DNA from: Pollutimonas sp963706785
Lineage (GTDB): Bacteria > Pseudomonadota > Gammaproteobacteria > Burkholderiales > Burkholderiaceae_B
Assembly (NCBI GenBank): GCA_963706785.1
Contig: CAVPNJ010000006.1
Span: 62,001 to 126,000, forward strand
Direction of reading: 5' to 3'
DNA: 64,000 nucleotides
The translations under genes were made by a program, and so were the position numbers. The notes beneath the pieces are model-generated. The model was not told the DNA's origin. It searched no databases and worked only from the letters and a program-made list of their open reading frames with translations. Position 1 is the stretch's first letter. Each line of letters begins with the position of its first letter. Below are positions 18,289 through 27,311 of this stretch, piece after piece.

Positions 18289-19224
18289 ATGAGTGAAACG
18301 CCCGATTTTCCAGATACCCCAACGACATGGAAACGTCTCACCGAGCGTGTGGACGCCCAGCACTGGCCAACCGCGACCTTGTATGTGGTGGCGACGCCTA
18401 TCGGTAATTTGGGGGATTTGAGTTTGCGTGCCTGGCAAACGCTGGCACGCTGCGATGTGATTGCCGCCGAAGATACACGCGCCAGCCGTCCTTTGCTGGA
18501 CGCGTGGGGAGTCAGCACGCCCCTGATCGCCGCCCACCGGCATAACGAAGCCGAGGCGGCGCAGTCCATTGTCGACCGCCTTGCTCAAGGCGAGCGGGTG
18601 GCGTTGGTGTCCGATGCTGGCGCGCCGGCCGTCAGCGATCCGGGCGCCCGCATAGTTCGCGCCGCACGCGAGGCAGGTTACGGCGTTGTCGCCATTCCGG
18701 GCGCAAGTGCCGTGATCGCCGCATTAATGGCCAGCGGCGTCACCTCCGATGAAAACCCGGCCTTTGTATTTGCCGGGTTTGCCCCGCCCAAGGCCGCCGC
18801 ACGACAAAAGTGGCTGCAGCGCTGGTGCGCGGTGCCGGCGCCTATCGTGATGTTCGAGTCGCCCCACAGGCTGGCGGCGTCAATTCGCGACATGCTTGCG
18901 GTTTGCGGGCCGCTGCGCAAGTTGACGATCGCCCGCGAACTGACCAAGCGCTTCGAACAGGTGGTGACCATGCCGCTTGCCGAAGCCGCCGACTGGCTGA
19001 ACCAGGACGCGCATCGCAGTCAGGGTGAATTTGTCTTGATTGTGCACCAGGCCGATGCAACCGTGGCGGACGACGCACTGGATCCGTCCAGTTCGGTGTT
19101 GCTGGATGCCTTGCTGGAAACGCTGTCGGTGCGCGACGCGGCTCGGGTGGCGGCCAAGGTTACGGGATTGCCGCGCGATACCTTGTATGCACTGGCTTTG
19201 GCACGGCAGAAAGCCGACGATTGA
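18289..19224 (+). CDS. rsmI: 16S rRNA (cytidine-1402-2'-O)-methyltransferase RsmI
   Basis: RsmI methylates the ribose of C1402 in the decoding centre of 16S rRNA. The 311-residue protein is a tetrapyrrole-methylase fold enzyme: LYVVATPIGNLGDLSLRAW near residue 30, AAEDTRASRPLLDAWG, ALVSDAGAPAVSDPGARIVR and FAGFAPPKAAARQKWLQ all match. ATG 18289 gives a family-like N-terminus; an in-frame TTG at 18277 is an alternative but would lie against the yraN start. It is convergent with rlpA. Confidence 0.96.
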   Translation: MSETPDFPDTPTTWKRLTERVDAQHWPTATLYVVATPIGNLGDLSLRAWQTLARCDVIAAEDTRASRPLLDAWGVSTPLIAAHRHNEAEAAQSIVDRLAQGERVALVSDAGAPAVSDPGARIVRAAREAGYGVVAIPGASAVIAALMASGVTSDENPAFVFAGFAPPKAAARQKWLQRWCAVPAPIVMFESPHRLAASIRDMLAVCGPLRKLTIARELTKRFEQVVTMPLAEAADWLNQDAHRSQGEFVLIVHQADATVADDALDPSSSVLLDALLETLSVRDAARVAAKVTGLPRDTLYALALARQKADD

Positions 19225-19269
19225 TTCGGTCTTTAGATCAAACGTGCACGTTGTCGACTTCGCTTGGCT

Positions 19270-20301
19270 TTAGCGTAGCGCGATGGTGGGCTGCATGCCG
19301 GTGGCCTGCCGGATGTTCAGCGCGGCATTGACCGCCGCGGTACGCGAGGGGTAAGGGCCTATCTGTACGCGATACAGGTTATTGGCCGTGTCCACCGATG
19401 CAACGCGGCTTTCGACCTGATTGATCTGCTGATTAAGTTTCGCTGCGAGGCTTTGCGCGGTCTGGGCAACGCTGAAGGCGCCAAACTGCAAATAGACGCG
19501 TGCCGCATCGCCTATCGTGACATGCTTGGCGGGCGGGTTTGGTTCAGCGCTCAAATCGCCGTCGTGCAAAGCCTGCAAAGCATCGGGCGTCATTGCCGAT
19601 GTATACGGCCTGGCCGTTGGTCCATTGCGCGTAACCGGCAAAGCAGCCGGCTTCAGCTGTGTGGCCTGCACGACTTGTGGCGCCGGTGTTTTCGGCGGCT
19701 CGGCCGGGGCGATCGGTGCCGCTTTGGGTCGGGTATGGCGATTGTTGCGGATGTCGTCGTTGGTAATGGCTTCGACAATCACCTGGCCGCTGCCCGGTCC
19801 CACTAAGCCCAGCTTGGCTGCGGCGACATACGACAGGTCGATGATGCGCGCGCTGTGAAAGGGCCCACGGTCATTGATCCGTACAACGACCGACTTGCCA
19901 CTGTTCGCGTGGGTGACGCGGGCGTAACTGGGGATAGGCAGGGTGGGATGGGCGGCCGACATGGCATACATGTCGTAGGTTTCACCATTGGCCGTCTTAT
20001 TGCCGTGAAACTTGCGGCCATACCACGAGGCGGTGCCTTCCTGGCGGAAGGGCTTCTCGTCGCTGACCGGAACGTACCGCTTGCCAAATACCATATAGGG
20101 TCTGAAATTGGCTTTGGCGTGGGTTTCGATGCGCGGCTGAGCGTCGGGGATTGCCTCGATATTTGCGGGTATGTTGGCGCCCGGACCATCATCAAGATAG
20201 TATCCGCCGCCGCGACTACTGCCCGATTTTTTTGTGCTCGAACAGCCCGCCAAAATGGCCAGGCTTAAAAGTGGGATGATGAGTAATCGAAATCGGCTCA
20301 T
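19270..20301 (-). CDS. rlpA: Septal-ring lytic transglycosylase RlpA family lipoprotein
   Basis: Lipoprotein of 343 residues. A signal peptide ends in LAILAGCSS (lipidated Cys near 20). The RlpA double-psi beta barrel covers about residues 85-175 (EGTASWYGRKFHGNKTANGE, with the catalytic Asp in VVRINDRGPFHSARIIDLSY). A Pro/Ala-rich linker leads to a C-terminal SPOR domain (about 265-343, YLQFGAFSVAQTAQSLAAKL) that binds denuded septal peptidoglycan. RlpA cleaves such glycans during cell separation in Pseudomonas. It overlaps rapZ by 4 bp, which suggests coupling. Confidence 0.94.
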   Translation of the reverse strand: MSRFRLLIIPLLSLAILAGCSSTKKSGSSRGGGYYLDDGPGANIPANIEAIPDAQPRIETHAKANFRPYMVFGKRYVPVSDEKPFRQEGTASWYGRKFHGNKTANGETYDMYAMSAAHPTLPIPSYARVTHANSGKSVVVRINDRGPFHSARIIDLSYVAAAKLGLVGPGSGQVIVEAITNDDIRNNRHTRPKAAPIAPAEPPKTPAPQVVQATQLKPAALPVTRNGPTARPYTSAMTPDALQALHDGDLSAEPNPPAKHVTIGDAARVYLQFGAFSVAQTAQSLAAKLNQQINQVESRVASVDTANNLYRVQIGPYPSRTAAVNAALNIRQATGMQPTIALR

Positions 20302-21173
20302 GGAATATCGGGCGGCGGGGGCTGATTGCGGTGCCTTATCAGTAACGGGGAGTGATCGGCGAAGCGTTGCGCAAGCTGCTCGGTGACATACACCGAACGG
20401 TGTTTGCCACCCGTGCAGCCAACGGCGACCGTAAGATAGCTACGCGTATCTTGCATATAAAGCGGCAGCCAGCGCCGGATAAACCCGGCAATGTCTTCGA
20501 TCATAGTTTCAACACTGCCAAATTGCGCCAGCCATTTGGCTACTGGTTCGTCGCGGCCTGTAAGCGGACGTAAGGCGCTGTCGTAATGCGGGTTTGGTAA
20601 GCAGCGTACATCAAAGACCAAGTCGGCATCGCCAGGAACGCCGCGTTTGTAGGCAAAAGATTCGAATGTCAGCACGACAGGCGCCCGGTCGGCCTGTACC
20701 AGGTCGCGAACCCAGGCACGCAACTGACCCGGCGTTAAGTCTGACGTATCGATTACGTGTTCTTGTTCGCGCAGGGGCGCCAGAAGTTCGCGCTCGGTGT
20801 CTATGCATTCTTGCAAGGAAGGCGACTTGCCGCCTTGCTGCAAACGGTCGGTAAGGGGATGCCGGCGGCGCGACTCGGAATACCGCTGCTGCAAGGTGTG
20901 ATCGTTGGAATCAAGGAATATGACTCGAAACGCCGTTCCTATGGCGCGCAGACTGGTGATGACACCGGGCAGATCGGCAAGTTCGCCCGGCGAGCGCACA
21001 TCGATCGCGACAGCCACGCGTTCCAGACCGCTTTCTCGGGTGCTGGCGATGAAGTCGTGCAAAAAGCGCACCGGCAGGTTATCGACGCAGGTGTACCCGG
21101 CATCTTCCAGCAGGCGCAGCGCCACCGACTTTCCTGAACCGGAGATGCCCGTGATAAGAACAATATTCAGCAT
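20298..21173 (-). CDS. rapZ: RNase adapter protein RapZ (nucleotide-binding YvcJ family)
   Basis: ATP/GTP-binding protein of 291 residues with Walker A ITGISGSGKSVALRLLEDAG (residues 6-25) and the family segment GYTCVDNLPVRFLHDF. The C-terminal RapZ domain (about 160-291) shows SFAYKRGVPGDADLVFDVRC, LPNPHYDSALRPLTGRD and VGCTGGKHRSVYV. In enterobacteria RapZ guides RNase E to the glmZ small RNA to balance glucosamine-6-phosphate synthesis; in other bacteria its target is less clear. Clustering with ptsN and hprK is typical of proteobacteria. Confidence 0.95.
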   Translation of the reverse strand: MLNIVLITGISGSGKSVALRLLEDAGYTCVDNLPVRFLHDFIASTRESGLERVAVAIDVRSPGELADLPGVITSLRAIGTAFRVIFLDSNDHTLQQRYSESRRRHPLTDRLQQGGKSPSLQECIDTERELLAPLREQEHVIDTSDLTPGQLRAWVRDLVQADRAPVVLTFESFAYKRGVPGDADLVFDVRCLPNPHYDSALRPLTGRDEPVAKWLAQFGSVETMIEDIAGFIRRWLPLYMQDTRSYLTVAVGCTGGKHRSVYVTEQLAQRFADHSPLLIRHRNQPPPPDIP

Positions 21174-21260
21174 GAGGATGGAGGTTCCATGTTTCGAGGA
21201 GGCAAAGGCAAACTTGCCTCCTGATTCTATAGGATGCCCGGATTTACTGCAGCGGCGCCA

Positions 21261-22190
21261 TTATTCGCGCCGACTGCTTTCCATGATTGCCAGCGCTTGA
21301 CGTTCTATGAATTCGCCCATGGTGTCGATGCCGCGCAAGGCTAGAATCGTGTTGCGCACGGCGGCCTCGACCAATACGGCTAGGTTTCGTCCGGCTGCAA
21401 CCTGCAGCATGACGCGGCGTATCGGCAAGCCCAGGATGTCTTCGGTCTGGTCCTGGACCGGGAGGCGTTCGAAAGCATCGGGTGTAGACCGGATCAGGTG
21501 CACCAGCAGCTTCAGCTTCATTTTGCGCCGCACCGAGGTCTCGCCGAAAATCGTACGAATATCAAGCAATCCAAGCCCGCGCACTTCAAGTAGATTCTGC
21601 AGCAAGGCCGGGCAGTGGCCTTCTATCATGTTGGGGGCGGTACGCGACAGTTCGACGGCGTCATCAGCCACCAGGCCGTGACCGCGCGAAATCAGTTCCA
21701 GCGCCAGTTCGCTTTTACCCAGCCCGGATTCGCCGGTGATCAGTACGCCGACCCCCAGCACATCCATAAAGACGCCATGCACTGTGGTTTTGGGCGCTAG
21801 CCGCCTGCCAAGGTAGATGCGCAACAAATCAATAAGCTGAGCGGCGTCGATCGGAGTGCAAAGCAACGGGATCTTTTGCTGATTGCAAAAATCGCGAAGA
21901 TCGTCGGGTGCTTCCATGCCTTCGGCCACGAGAATGGCGGGCACACCACCCGCGACCAGGTCTTCAAGGTGATGAATCCTGCGTTTGGCGTCGAAGCGAG
22001 TGAAATAAGATAGTTCCGCGGCGCCGAACACTTGTACGCGCGACGGATGGATAAGGTTAAGGTGCCCGACCAGATCGGCCCCCGACATGCCTACATCGGG
22101 AATAATGCGGTTGGCCGAATCGGTCCCGGCAATCCATGTTAAGGGAATCTGGTCGGCGTTGTCATCGACTAGTTCGTGTATGGTAAGCAT
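21261..22190 (-). CDS. hprK: HPr kinase/phosphorylase
   Basis: HprK phosphorylates HPr on Ser46 and reverses this with phosphate. The 309-residue product has an N-terminal HprK domain, the Walker A GVLITGESGLGKSELALEL near residues 152-170, DDAVELSR after it and the HprK signature VRGLGLLDIRTIFGETSVR near 205. Betaproteobacteria typically have HprK with PtsN, HPr and EI but no sugar permeases, so it acts in a regulatory phosphorelay rather than sugar uptake. HPr and EI genes are not in this window. It is likely co-transcribed with ptsN, which ends 10 bp upstream. Confidence 0.96.
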   Translation of the reverse strand: MLTIHELVDDNADQIPLTWIAGTDSANRIIPDVGMSGADLVGHLNLIHPSRVQVFGAAELSYFTRFDAKRRIHHLEDLVAGGVPAILVAEGMEAPDDLRDFCNQQKIPLLCTPIDAAQLIDLLRIYLGRRLAPKTTVHGVFMDVLGVGVLITGESGLGKSELALELISRGHGLVADDAVELSRTAPNMIEGHCPALLQNLLEVRGLGLLDIRTIFGETSVRRKMKLKLLVHLIRSTPDAFERLPVQDQTEDILGLPIRRVMLQVAAGRNLAVLVEAAVRNTILALRGIDTMGEFIERQALAIMESSRRE

Positions 22191-22200
22191 GGCATTCGCC

Positions 22201-22656
22201 TTATGCTGGTGCGCCGGTCAAGAGCCGATGTACGGCATTGGGGTCTGTTTCCGTGGATAGAGCCTGCCGCAGCCCTGAGTCCGACATGAGCTTTGCGATT
22301 TCGGCCAGCAGGTCAAGATGGATTTGGGTTGCGGTTTCGGGAACCAGCAAAATAAACAACAGGCTGGCCATGCGGCCATCGGTGGCGTCGAAGCGCACAG
22401 GGTCGGCCAGGCGGATGAAAGCCGCGCAGGGCTCTTTAAGGTCTTTGATGCGACCGTGGGGAACGGCTACTTGATGCCCCAGCGCAGTTGAACCGAGCCG
22501 TTCACGCGCAATAAGACTTTGAAAGACCGCCGTGCGGGCGATCCCGTGATGGTTCTCGAAAAGTAGGCCGGCTTGTTCGAAGGCCCGCTTCTTGCTAGTG
22601 ACAGCCAAATCAAGCACCACGTTCGATAGCGGCAAGATACGCGACATTAAGTTCAT
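22201..22656 (-). CDS. ptsN: PTS IIA-Ntr family protein PtsN
   Basis: Nitrogen-PTS EIIA protein of 151 residues. The phosphorylatable His is in HQVAVPHGRIKDLKEPCAAF (about residue 68), and the rest matches the mannitol/fructose EIIA fold (FILLVPETATQIHLDLLAEI). It accepts phosphate from EI-Ntr/NPr or HPr and regulates potassium transport, sensor kinases and metabolism in other proteobacteria. The order hpf - ptsN - hprK - rapZ on one strand is conserved in Burkholderiales. Confidence 0.95.
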   Translation of the reverse strand: MNLMSRILPLSNVVLDLAVTSKKRAFEQAGLLFENHHGIARTAVFQSLIARERLGSTALGHQVAVPHGRIKDLKEPCAAFIRLADPVRFDATDGRMASLLFILLVPETATQIHLDLLAEIAKLMSDSGLRQALSTETDPNAVHRLLTGAPA

Positions 22657-22816
22657 GGTGTCATTATATGGGGTTTGGGCCTCGCCTTACAAAGCAACAT
22701 AACTAAGGCCCCAATCACTAAGGGCGATTGAGGCCAGATTGCCAGGTTTTGCGCTGCGCTTCTATCGTGAACGAGCCATGCTGGCTTCCTTGGCGCGGCA
22801 AAAGCTGGGGACGAGT

Positions 22817-23146
22817 TTACTCGGTAGCAGGAACTTCCTGCCGTTTAACAGGCTCGTGAGCGTGGCTTTGTATTTTGGATTTGTATTTGATCACCTGCCT
22901 GTCGATCTTGTCAGCCAGCAAGTCAATTGCGGCATACAGGTTTTCGTCGCTGGCTTCGCAGTGGATGTCTTTTCCGCGCAAGCGCATGGTGACGTCGGCA
23001 GTGTGTTTTAGCGGCTCGATCGAGAGTATGACCTGGGTATCGATGACATTATCGAAATGTCGGGCGACTCGCGCCAGTTTCTCGGTTACGTATTCGCGTA
23101 TAGCGGGAGTGATATCTAAATGACGACCAGTAATGCTCAGGTTCAT
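22817..23146 (-). CDS. hpf: Ribosome hibernation-promoting factor (Hpf/RaiA family, short form)
   Basis: Short-form hibernation factor of 109 residues that binds the 30S subunit and inactivates ribosomes in stationary phase. The N-terminus MNLSITGRHLDITPAIREYV and the middle VTMRLRGKDIHCEASDENLY fit the S30AE fold. ATG 23146 is preceded by AAGGAGAG, a strong ribosome binding site. In many proteobacteria rpoN lies immediately upstream, but here the 288 bp up to lptB contain no such gene. Confidence 0.95.
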   Translation of the reverse strand: MNLSITGRHLDITPAIREYVTEKLARVARHFDNVIDTQVILSIEPLKHTADVTMRLRGKDIHCEASDENLYAAIDLLADKIDRQVIKYKSKIQSHAHEPVKRQEVPATE

Positions 23147-23434
23147 AAGTGCTCTCCTTGTAAAAAATGGGGTGCGCAGTATGCGCGGTAAGGGCGGCGG
23201 CGGTCTCCTTGTAATGGCCAAGTAATGATTTCAGTGTATAGATTATGTACAGTAAATCAAGTGTGCCAGATCAAACATTCTGGCGCTTGTGGGCCTCGTG
23301 CCGAAGAAGTAAGCTAAAAAAGTTGAACCCAATGAAAAACACCCCAAAGGCTGGATAATGATCCAACTTCCAGGGTGCAATTCAAAGCAGGCGTTGTTTC
23401 GCGCTTTAAGTGGCATTACGGCCCACTTGGGGCT
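23147..23434. other. Gap between hpf and lptB where rpoN is usually found
   Basis: This gap carries the hpf ribosome binding site and no coding frame that I can recognise. The stretch around 23230-23260 is AT-rich (TTCAGTGTATAGATTATGTACAG pattern in part) and may hold the hpf promoter. In enterobacteria and many Burkholderiales the sigma-54 gene rpoN sits at this position between lptB and hpf; no fragment of it is visible. Confidence 0.6.
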
Positions 23435-24229
23435 TCACATTTTGAAATTCTTGCCCAAATAAACCTTGCGAACGGCTTCATTGTCGATGATGTCGTTCGG
23501 ATGTCCGTTAGTTAAGACTTTTCCTTCACTGATGATGTAGGCCCGATCGCAAATGCCCAGCGTTTCCCGCACGTTGTGGTCGGTGATCAGCACGCCGATA
23601 TTGCGGCCCTTCAGAAAATGCACAATGCGCTGAATTTCAATAACGGCAATGGGATCCACACCGGCAAAGGGTTCGTCCAGCAGAATAAACCGCGGATGGG
23701 TCGCGAGGGCCCGCGCGATTTCGACGCGTCGGCGTTCGCCGCCCGAAAGAGAAATAGCGGTATTGCGGCGAATATGCCCGATCTGAAGTTCGTCAATCAA
23801 CGATTCCAGGTATTCCCCCATCTGGGCCGATGACAAGGGCTGGCCATCGTCATCCAGCTGTAGTTCCAGAACCGCGCGTATGTTCTCTTCGACCGTAAGG
23901 CGGCGAAAAACCGATGCGTCTTGGGGCAAGTACGACAGCCCCATTCGTGCCCGCTTGTGCATGGGCATGCTGGTGATGGCGGTCCCGTCGATTTCAATGC
24001 GGCCTGCGTCAGTGGGGATGATGCCGACTATCATATAGAAGCTGGTTGTCTTGCCCGCGCCATTGGGCCCGAGCAATCCCACCACCTCACCGCTGTCCAC
24101 TGACAGGGATACATCGTGTACAACCGTGCGCTTGCCATAGGTTTTGCGCAAGCCGGTGGCGCTAAGGCTGCCGTGAGCGGCACTCGGCGAACGGATGCCA
24201 CCGGATTTCGGCTTGTCGGAAGAAAACAT
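23435..24229 (-). CDS. lptB: LPS export ABC transporter ATP-binding protein LptB
   Basis: ATPase of the LptB2FGC complex, which extracts lipopolysaccharide from the inner membrane. The 264-residue protein has Walker A LLGPNGAGKTTSFYMIVGI, the Q loop SYLPQDASVFRRL, the ABC signature ISLSGGERRRVEIARALA, Walker B FILLDEPFAGVDPIAV and switch His in LITDHNVRETL. The N-terminus is about 25 residues longer than in E. coli LptB. It is downstream of lptA and lptC on the same strand, giving the order kdsD-kdsC-lptC-lptA-lptB. Confidence 0.97.
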   Translation of the reverse strand: MFSSDKPKSGGIRSPSAAHGSLSATGLRKTYGKRTVVHDVSLSVDSGEVVGLLGPNGAGKTTSFYMIVGIIPTDAGRIEIDGTAITSMPMHKRARMGLSYLPQDASVFRRLTVEENIRAVLELQLDDDGQPLSSAQMGEYLESLIDELQIGHIRRNTAISLSGGERRRVEIARALATHPRFILLDEPFAGVDPIAVIEIQRIVHFLKGRNIGVLITDHNVRETLGICDRAYIISEGKVLTNGHPNDIIDNEAVRKVYLGKNFKM

Positions 24230-24276
24230 AAATAGTCGCTACTTTTGTAAAACAGATGATGCGGCGGGCATTACTT

Positions 24277-24876
24277 TCACGGAGCCGATTTTGCCTTGCA
24301 TTCAGCAACTGCGGCGTCGGCCCTGGCCTGAGGACGAGCCAAAGAGCGGACGCGCCCGCCGGCAGCGGCCGAATCGGGTCCGCCGTAAGCTTCGTAGGTA
24401 GCGGTCTTCGAATGGTAGATGACGCGCTGGCCCTTGACGTTATCAAAAGGCTTGCCGCAAATAAAGCGGGTGACGATGGCCTTGCCTATCATTTCGAACT
24501 TGTCTGACTTGCCGTCGTATTCCGCGCGCACGCCGCGGGCCTCAAGGACTTCGAACTTTTCCGGGTTTTCCTGGCGGATAAAGACAAGCTTGCCCGGTTC
24601 GACCGTTGCGGTGCCATACTGGAAGCCCTGCGCGTCTTCGCGCATGGTCAGTTTGTCGGAGTTCAGTGTCATGGCGCCGCGCGTCATGATGACATTGCCG
24701 GTGAAAATACTTTCCTTTTTCAGGTCGTCGTAATTAAGGGTGTCGGACAGAATCAGAGTGTCAGGCTCTTCGGCGGGTGGAGGTGCTGCCTTTTGGGCGT
24801 GTGCTGTTGCGGCAACACAGACCAGTGCCGAAGCTGCCATCCACGCTGCAAAAGAGGTAAGTCGCGGTAGATTCAT
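24277..24876 (-). CDS. lptA: LPS transport periplasmic protein LptA
   Basis: Periplasmic bridge protein that carries lipopolysaccharide between the LptC and LptD ends of the transenvelope bridge. The 199-residue product has a signal peptide (cleavage near ATAHAQKAAP) and the OstA-like beta-jellyroll repeats (ESIFTGNVIMTRGAMTLNSD and VEPGKLVFIRQENPEKFEV). It overlaps lptC by 4 bp (start 24876, lptC stop 24873), so translation is probably coupled. Confidence 0.93.
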   Translation of the reverse strand: MNLPRLTSFAAWMAASALVCVAATAHAQKAAPPPAEEPDTLILSDTLNYDDLKKESIFTGNVIMTRGAMTLNSDKLTMREDAQGFQYGTATVEPGKLVFIRQENPEKFEVLEARGVRAEYDGKSDKFEMIGKAIVTRFICGKPFDNVKGQRVIYHSKTATYEAYGGPDSAAAGGRVRSLARPQARADAAVAECKAKSAP

Positions 24877-25496
24877 GGTTTATTTTTTTTTGTGTCGGGT
24901 TTAGCGGATTTGGCTGGCCTGGAGTCCTGGCCGGAAATTTTCACATCGGTTGCGGAAAAGACTTGCAACTGGCGGGTGTTGTTGTCGTAACGCATGCCTT
25001 TGCCGTCCATGGTGGAATTGCCATTGACCACATGTGCCGGTTTATCGGTAAACAATATGTTGTCGTCGGGCATGATGGTAAGTTCGTCGCTGGTTACATC
25101 AAGCGGCGGGCGATCTTCGTCGGCCTGACGGTGGACATGGGCATTACCCGTCATAACGACCCGTTCGCCGTTCTGATCCATTACTGCGGTGTCTGAGATG
25201 CCTATCGTAATCGGTGAGCCCGGTTGCTGACCTATGGCTTTTGCCTTAGTGATTTCGTACGAATCATTGTCGGGGAAGTGCCTCATGTAGGCGCCTTCGA
25301 GCCGATTTATTGCAACACCTGCCACATCGGTACGCAGCATGACGAAGTCGCTGGCCCAGGAATCTGGTTCGTGGGTGATACGCCGCGGCGGATCGATAGC
25401 AACCGCGCGTTGCGCATAGCCCGTTGCCCACCAGGTGCCGACCACGAGTGCTAGCAGCAAGAAGATGGCTATAAGGGCGGGTGCGCGTTCTTTCAT
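24873..25496 (-). CDS. lptC: LPS export system protein LptC
   Basis: Single-pass inner-membrane protein of 207 residues that links LptB2FG to LptA. An N-terminal transmembrane segment (APALIAIFLLLALVVGTWWA) is followed by the LptC jellyroll domain (VAINRLEGAYMRHFPDNDSY, LTIMPDDNILFTDKPAHVVN). The C-terminus is lysine-rich. It lies directly after kdsC (4-bp gap) and overlaps lptA. Confidence 0.92.
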   Translation of the reverse strand: MKERAPALIAIFLLLALVVGTWWATGYAQRAVAIDPPRRITHEPDSWASDFVMLRTDVAGVAINRLEGAYMRHFPDNDSYEITKAKAIGQQPGSPITIGISDTAVMDQNGERVVMTGNAHVHRQADEDRPPLDVTSDELTIMPDDNILFTDKPAHVVNGNSTMDGKGMRYDNNTRQLQVFSATDVKISGQDSRPAKSAKPDTKKNKP

Positions 25497-25500
25497 AGGC

Positions 25501-26100
25501 TTATTGGATCACGCCGCTCATTAACTTGGCGCTTTGAGTGAAGAAAATGCCAAGGCGGCCTTGCGCCGCCAGGATCAAATCGCAGCATTCGCGTACGGCG
25601 CCGGACCCGCCCGCCTTGGAGGAAGTCCAGTGCGCCACCTGCGATACGTACACCGGTGCATTCGGTACGCTGGCCGCAAACCCAACGCGCTGAAGCGCGG
25701 GAAGATCGATGATGTCGTCGCCCATATAACCGACTTCGCTTAAAGAGCAACCGTGCTCTTGCGCGAGGTCGCTGATGGCCTGAGACTTGTCGCGTATGCC
25801 TTGGTGCACCAGTGCGATACCTAATTCGGCGGCGCGGCGGGCAAGAATCGGGCCCTCGCGGCCTGTGATCAGTGCCACGGTAATGCCGCTTTCCCCCATA
25901 AGACGCAGCCCGTGGCCGTCAAGCGAATTGAAGCATTTCATTAGTTCGCCGTTTTCCCCGTACCACAGCTTGCCGTCGGTCAGTACGCCATCGACATCGA
26001 ATGCCATGATGCGCACCTGGCGCGCGCGTTCAATCACGGCAGGCGAAAGTTTTGCCAGGATGAGGGCTTCGGCGGGGTGGGCAATCGTCGGCAGGTTCAT
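25501..26100 (-). CDS. kdsC: 3-deoxy-D-manno-octulosonate 8-phosphate phosphatase KdsC
   Basis: HAD phosphatase that releases Kdo from Kdo 8-phosphate for lipopolysaccharide inner core. The 199-residue protein has motif I IMAFDVDGVLTDGKLWYGEN (near residues 31-50), motif II ALITGREGPILARRAAELGI and motif IV VGYMGDDIIDLPAL. It lacks a cap domain, as expected of the tetrameric C0 class. The preceding gene on the same strand is kdsD, so two steps of Kdo synthesis are adjacent to the Lpt export genes. Confidence 0.95.
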   Translation of the reverse strand: MNLPTIAHPAEALILAKLSPAVIERARQVRIMAFDVDGVLTDGKLWYGENGELMKCFNSLDGHGLRLMGESGITVALITGREGPILARRAAELGIALVHQGIRDKSQAISDLAQEHGCSLSEVGYMGDDIIDLPALQRVGFAASVPNAPVYVSQVAHWTSSKAGGSGAVRECCDLILAAQGRLGIFFTQSAKLMSGVIQ

Positions 26101-26114
26101 GTTCTTATAGGGTT

Positions 26115-27137
26115 TCAGATGACTTTGGCGGCAAGCAAATCGTGCATATGTAAAGCCCCTAATAATAGCCCGGTATCGTCGACCACGAGCATTTGGTTCA
26201 AACGGCCGGCATCCATCAGCGTAGCGGCTTCAATGGCCAGCGCGCCTGGGGCGACGGTCTTGGGATTGCGGCTCATGCCGTCGGCCACAGTCAGCGGGCG
26301 GATATCACCATGTTTGGCAATCAGCCGGCGTAGGTCGCCGTCGGTGAATATGCCAATGGGAAGGCGTTTATCGTCAACCACGATGGTCATGCCCATGCCT
26401 TTGGCCGACATCTCTACCAGGGCCTGCGGAATTTTCGTGTCGATAGGCACGATGGGAAGGGCATCGCCCTTGCGCATGACGTCACGGACAAAAGTCAGCA
26501 GACGCCGACCCAAAGCGCCGCCTGGATGCGACCGGGCGAAATCTTCACGGCTGAATCCGCGCGCTTCCAGGCAGGCCACTGCCAAGGCATCGCCTAGCAC
26601 CAAGGCCGCCGTCGTACTGGCGGTGGGTGCCAGGTTCAGCGGGCAAGCTTCTTGATCGACATGCGCGTTCAGGTGCAGATCGGCATTTCGGGCAAGTTCC
26701 GAACGAGGGTTGCCGGTTATGGAGATAAGGCGGGCGCCCATACGTTTTGCAACCGATAGTACGGTTAAAAGTTCGTGCGCGGCGCCGGAGTACGAGATGG
26801 CCAGTACGATGTCTTGCCGGGTCAGCATGCCCAGGTCGCCATGGATGGCTTCCCCGCCATGCATAAAAAATGCGGGGGTGCCGGTAGAGGCGAGGGTGGC
26901 GGCGATTTTTCGGGCAATATGGCCCGATTTGCCTATGCCCGTGACGACGACTCGGCCTTCGCAAGCGAGCAGCATCGATACGGCTTCCTGGAAGCTGTGG
27001 TCGAGGCTGGCTTCCACGGTTTTCAAACCGGCTATTTCGGTCTGGAAGGTGCGATGCGCGGACGCCAGCATTTGTTCTGCCATGACGACAGTGGGCGGCG
27101 GTATTTCGGCTGGCACGGCGTTCAGTGTTTTTTCCAT
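26115..27137 (-). CDS. kdsD: Arabinose-5-phosphate isomerase KdsD (KpsF/GutQ family)
   Basis: Converts ribulose 5-phosphate to arabinose 5-phosphate, the first step to Kdo. The 340-residue protein has an N-terminal SIS domain (VVVTGIGKSGHIARKIAATL and LAISYSGAAHELLTVLSVAK, about residues 45-180) and two C-terminal CBS domains (about 215-335; VVDDKRLPIGIFTDGDLRRL). The catalytic His lies in FMHGGEAIHGDLGML. It leads the kdsD-kdsC-lptC-lptA-lptB transcript and is divergent from apt across about 170 bp, which must contain both promoters. Confidence 0.95.
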   Translation of the reverse strand: MEKTLNAVPAEIPPPTVVMAEQMLASAHRTFQTEIAGLKTVEASLDHSFQEAVSMLLACEGRVVVTGIGKSGHIARKIAATLASTGTPAFFMHGGEAIHGDLGMLTRQDIVLAISYSGAAHELLTVLSVAKRMGARLISITGNPRSELARNADLHLNAHVDQEACPLNLAPTASTTAALVLGDALAVACLEARGFSREDFARSHPGGALGRRLLTFVRDVMRKGDALPIVPIDTKIPQALVEMSAKGMGMTIVVDDKRLPIGIFTDGDLRRLIAKHGDIRPLTVADGMSRNPKTVAPGALAIEAATLMDAGRLNQMLVVDDTGLLLGALHMHDLLAAKVI

Positions 27138-27311
27138 CTGATGATTTTAAACGCACATTGACGTTGTGGTTTATTTGTAACTGGAGCGATTGTGTAAGCC
27201 GGGGTAAGGACTGGCCGCGTATAGTTATGCCTAGGCCGATCAAGCGCAATAGGTATGATGGCTGGCTTGTTCGGATCTTTCTTTTTTGCTTTTTCAGTTT
27301 TGGCGATTTAC

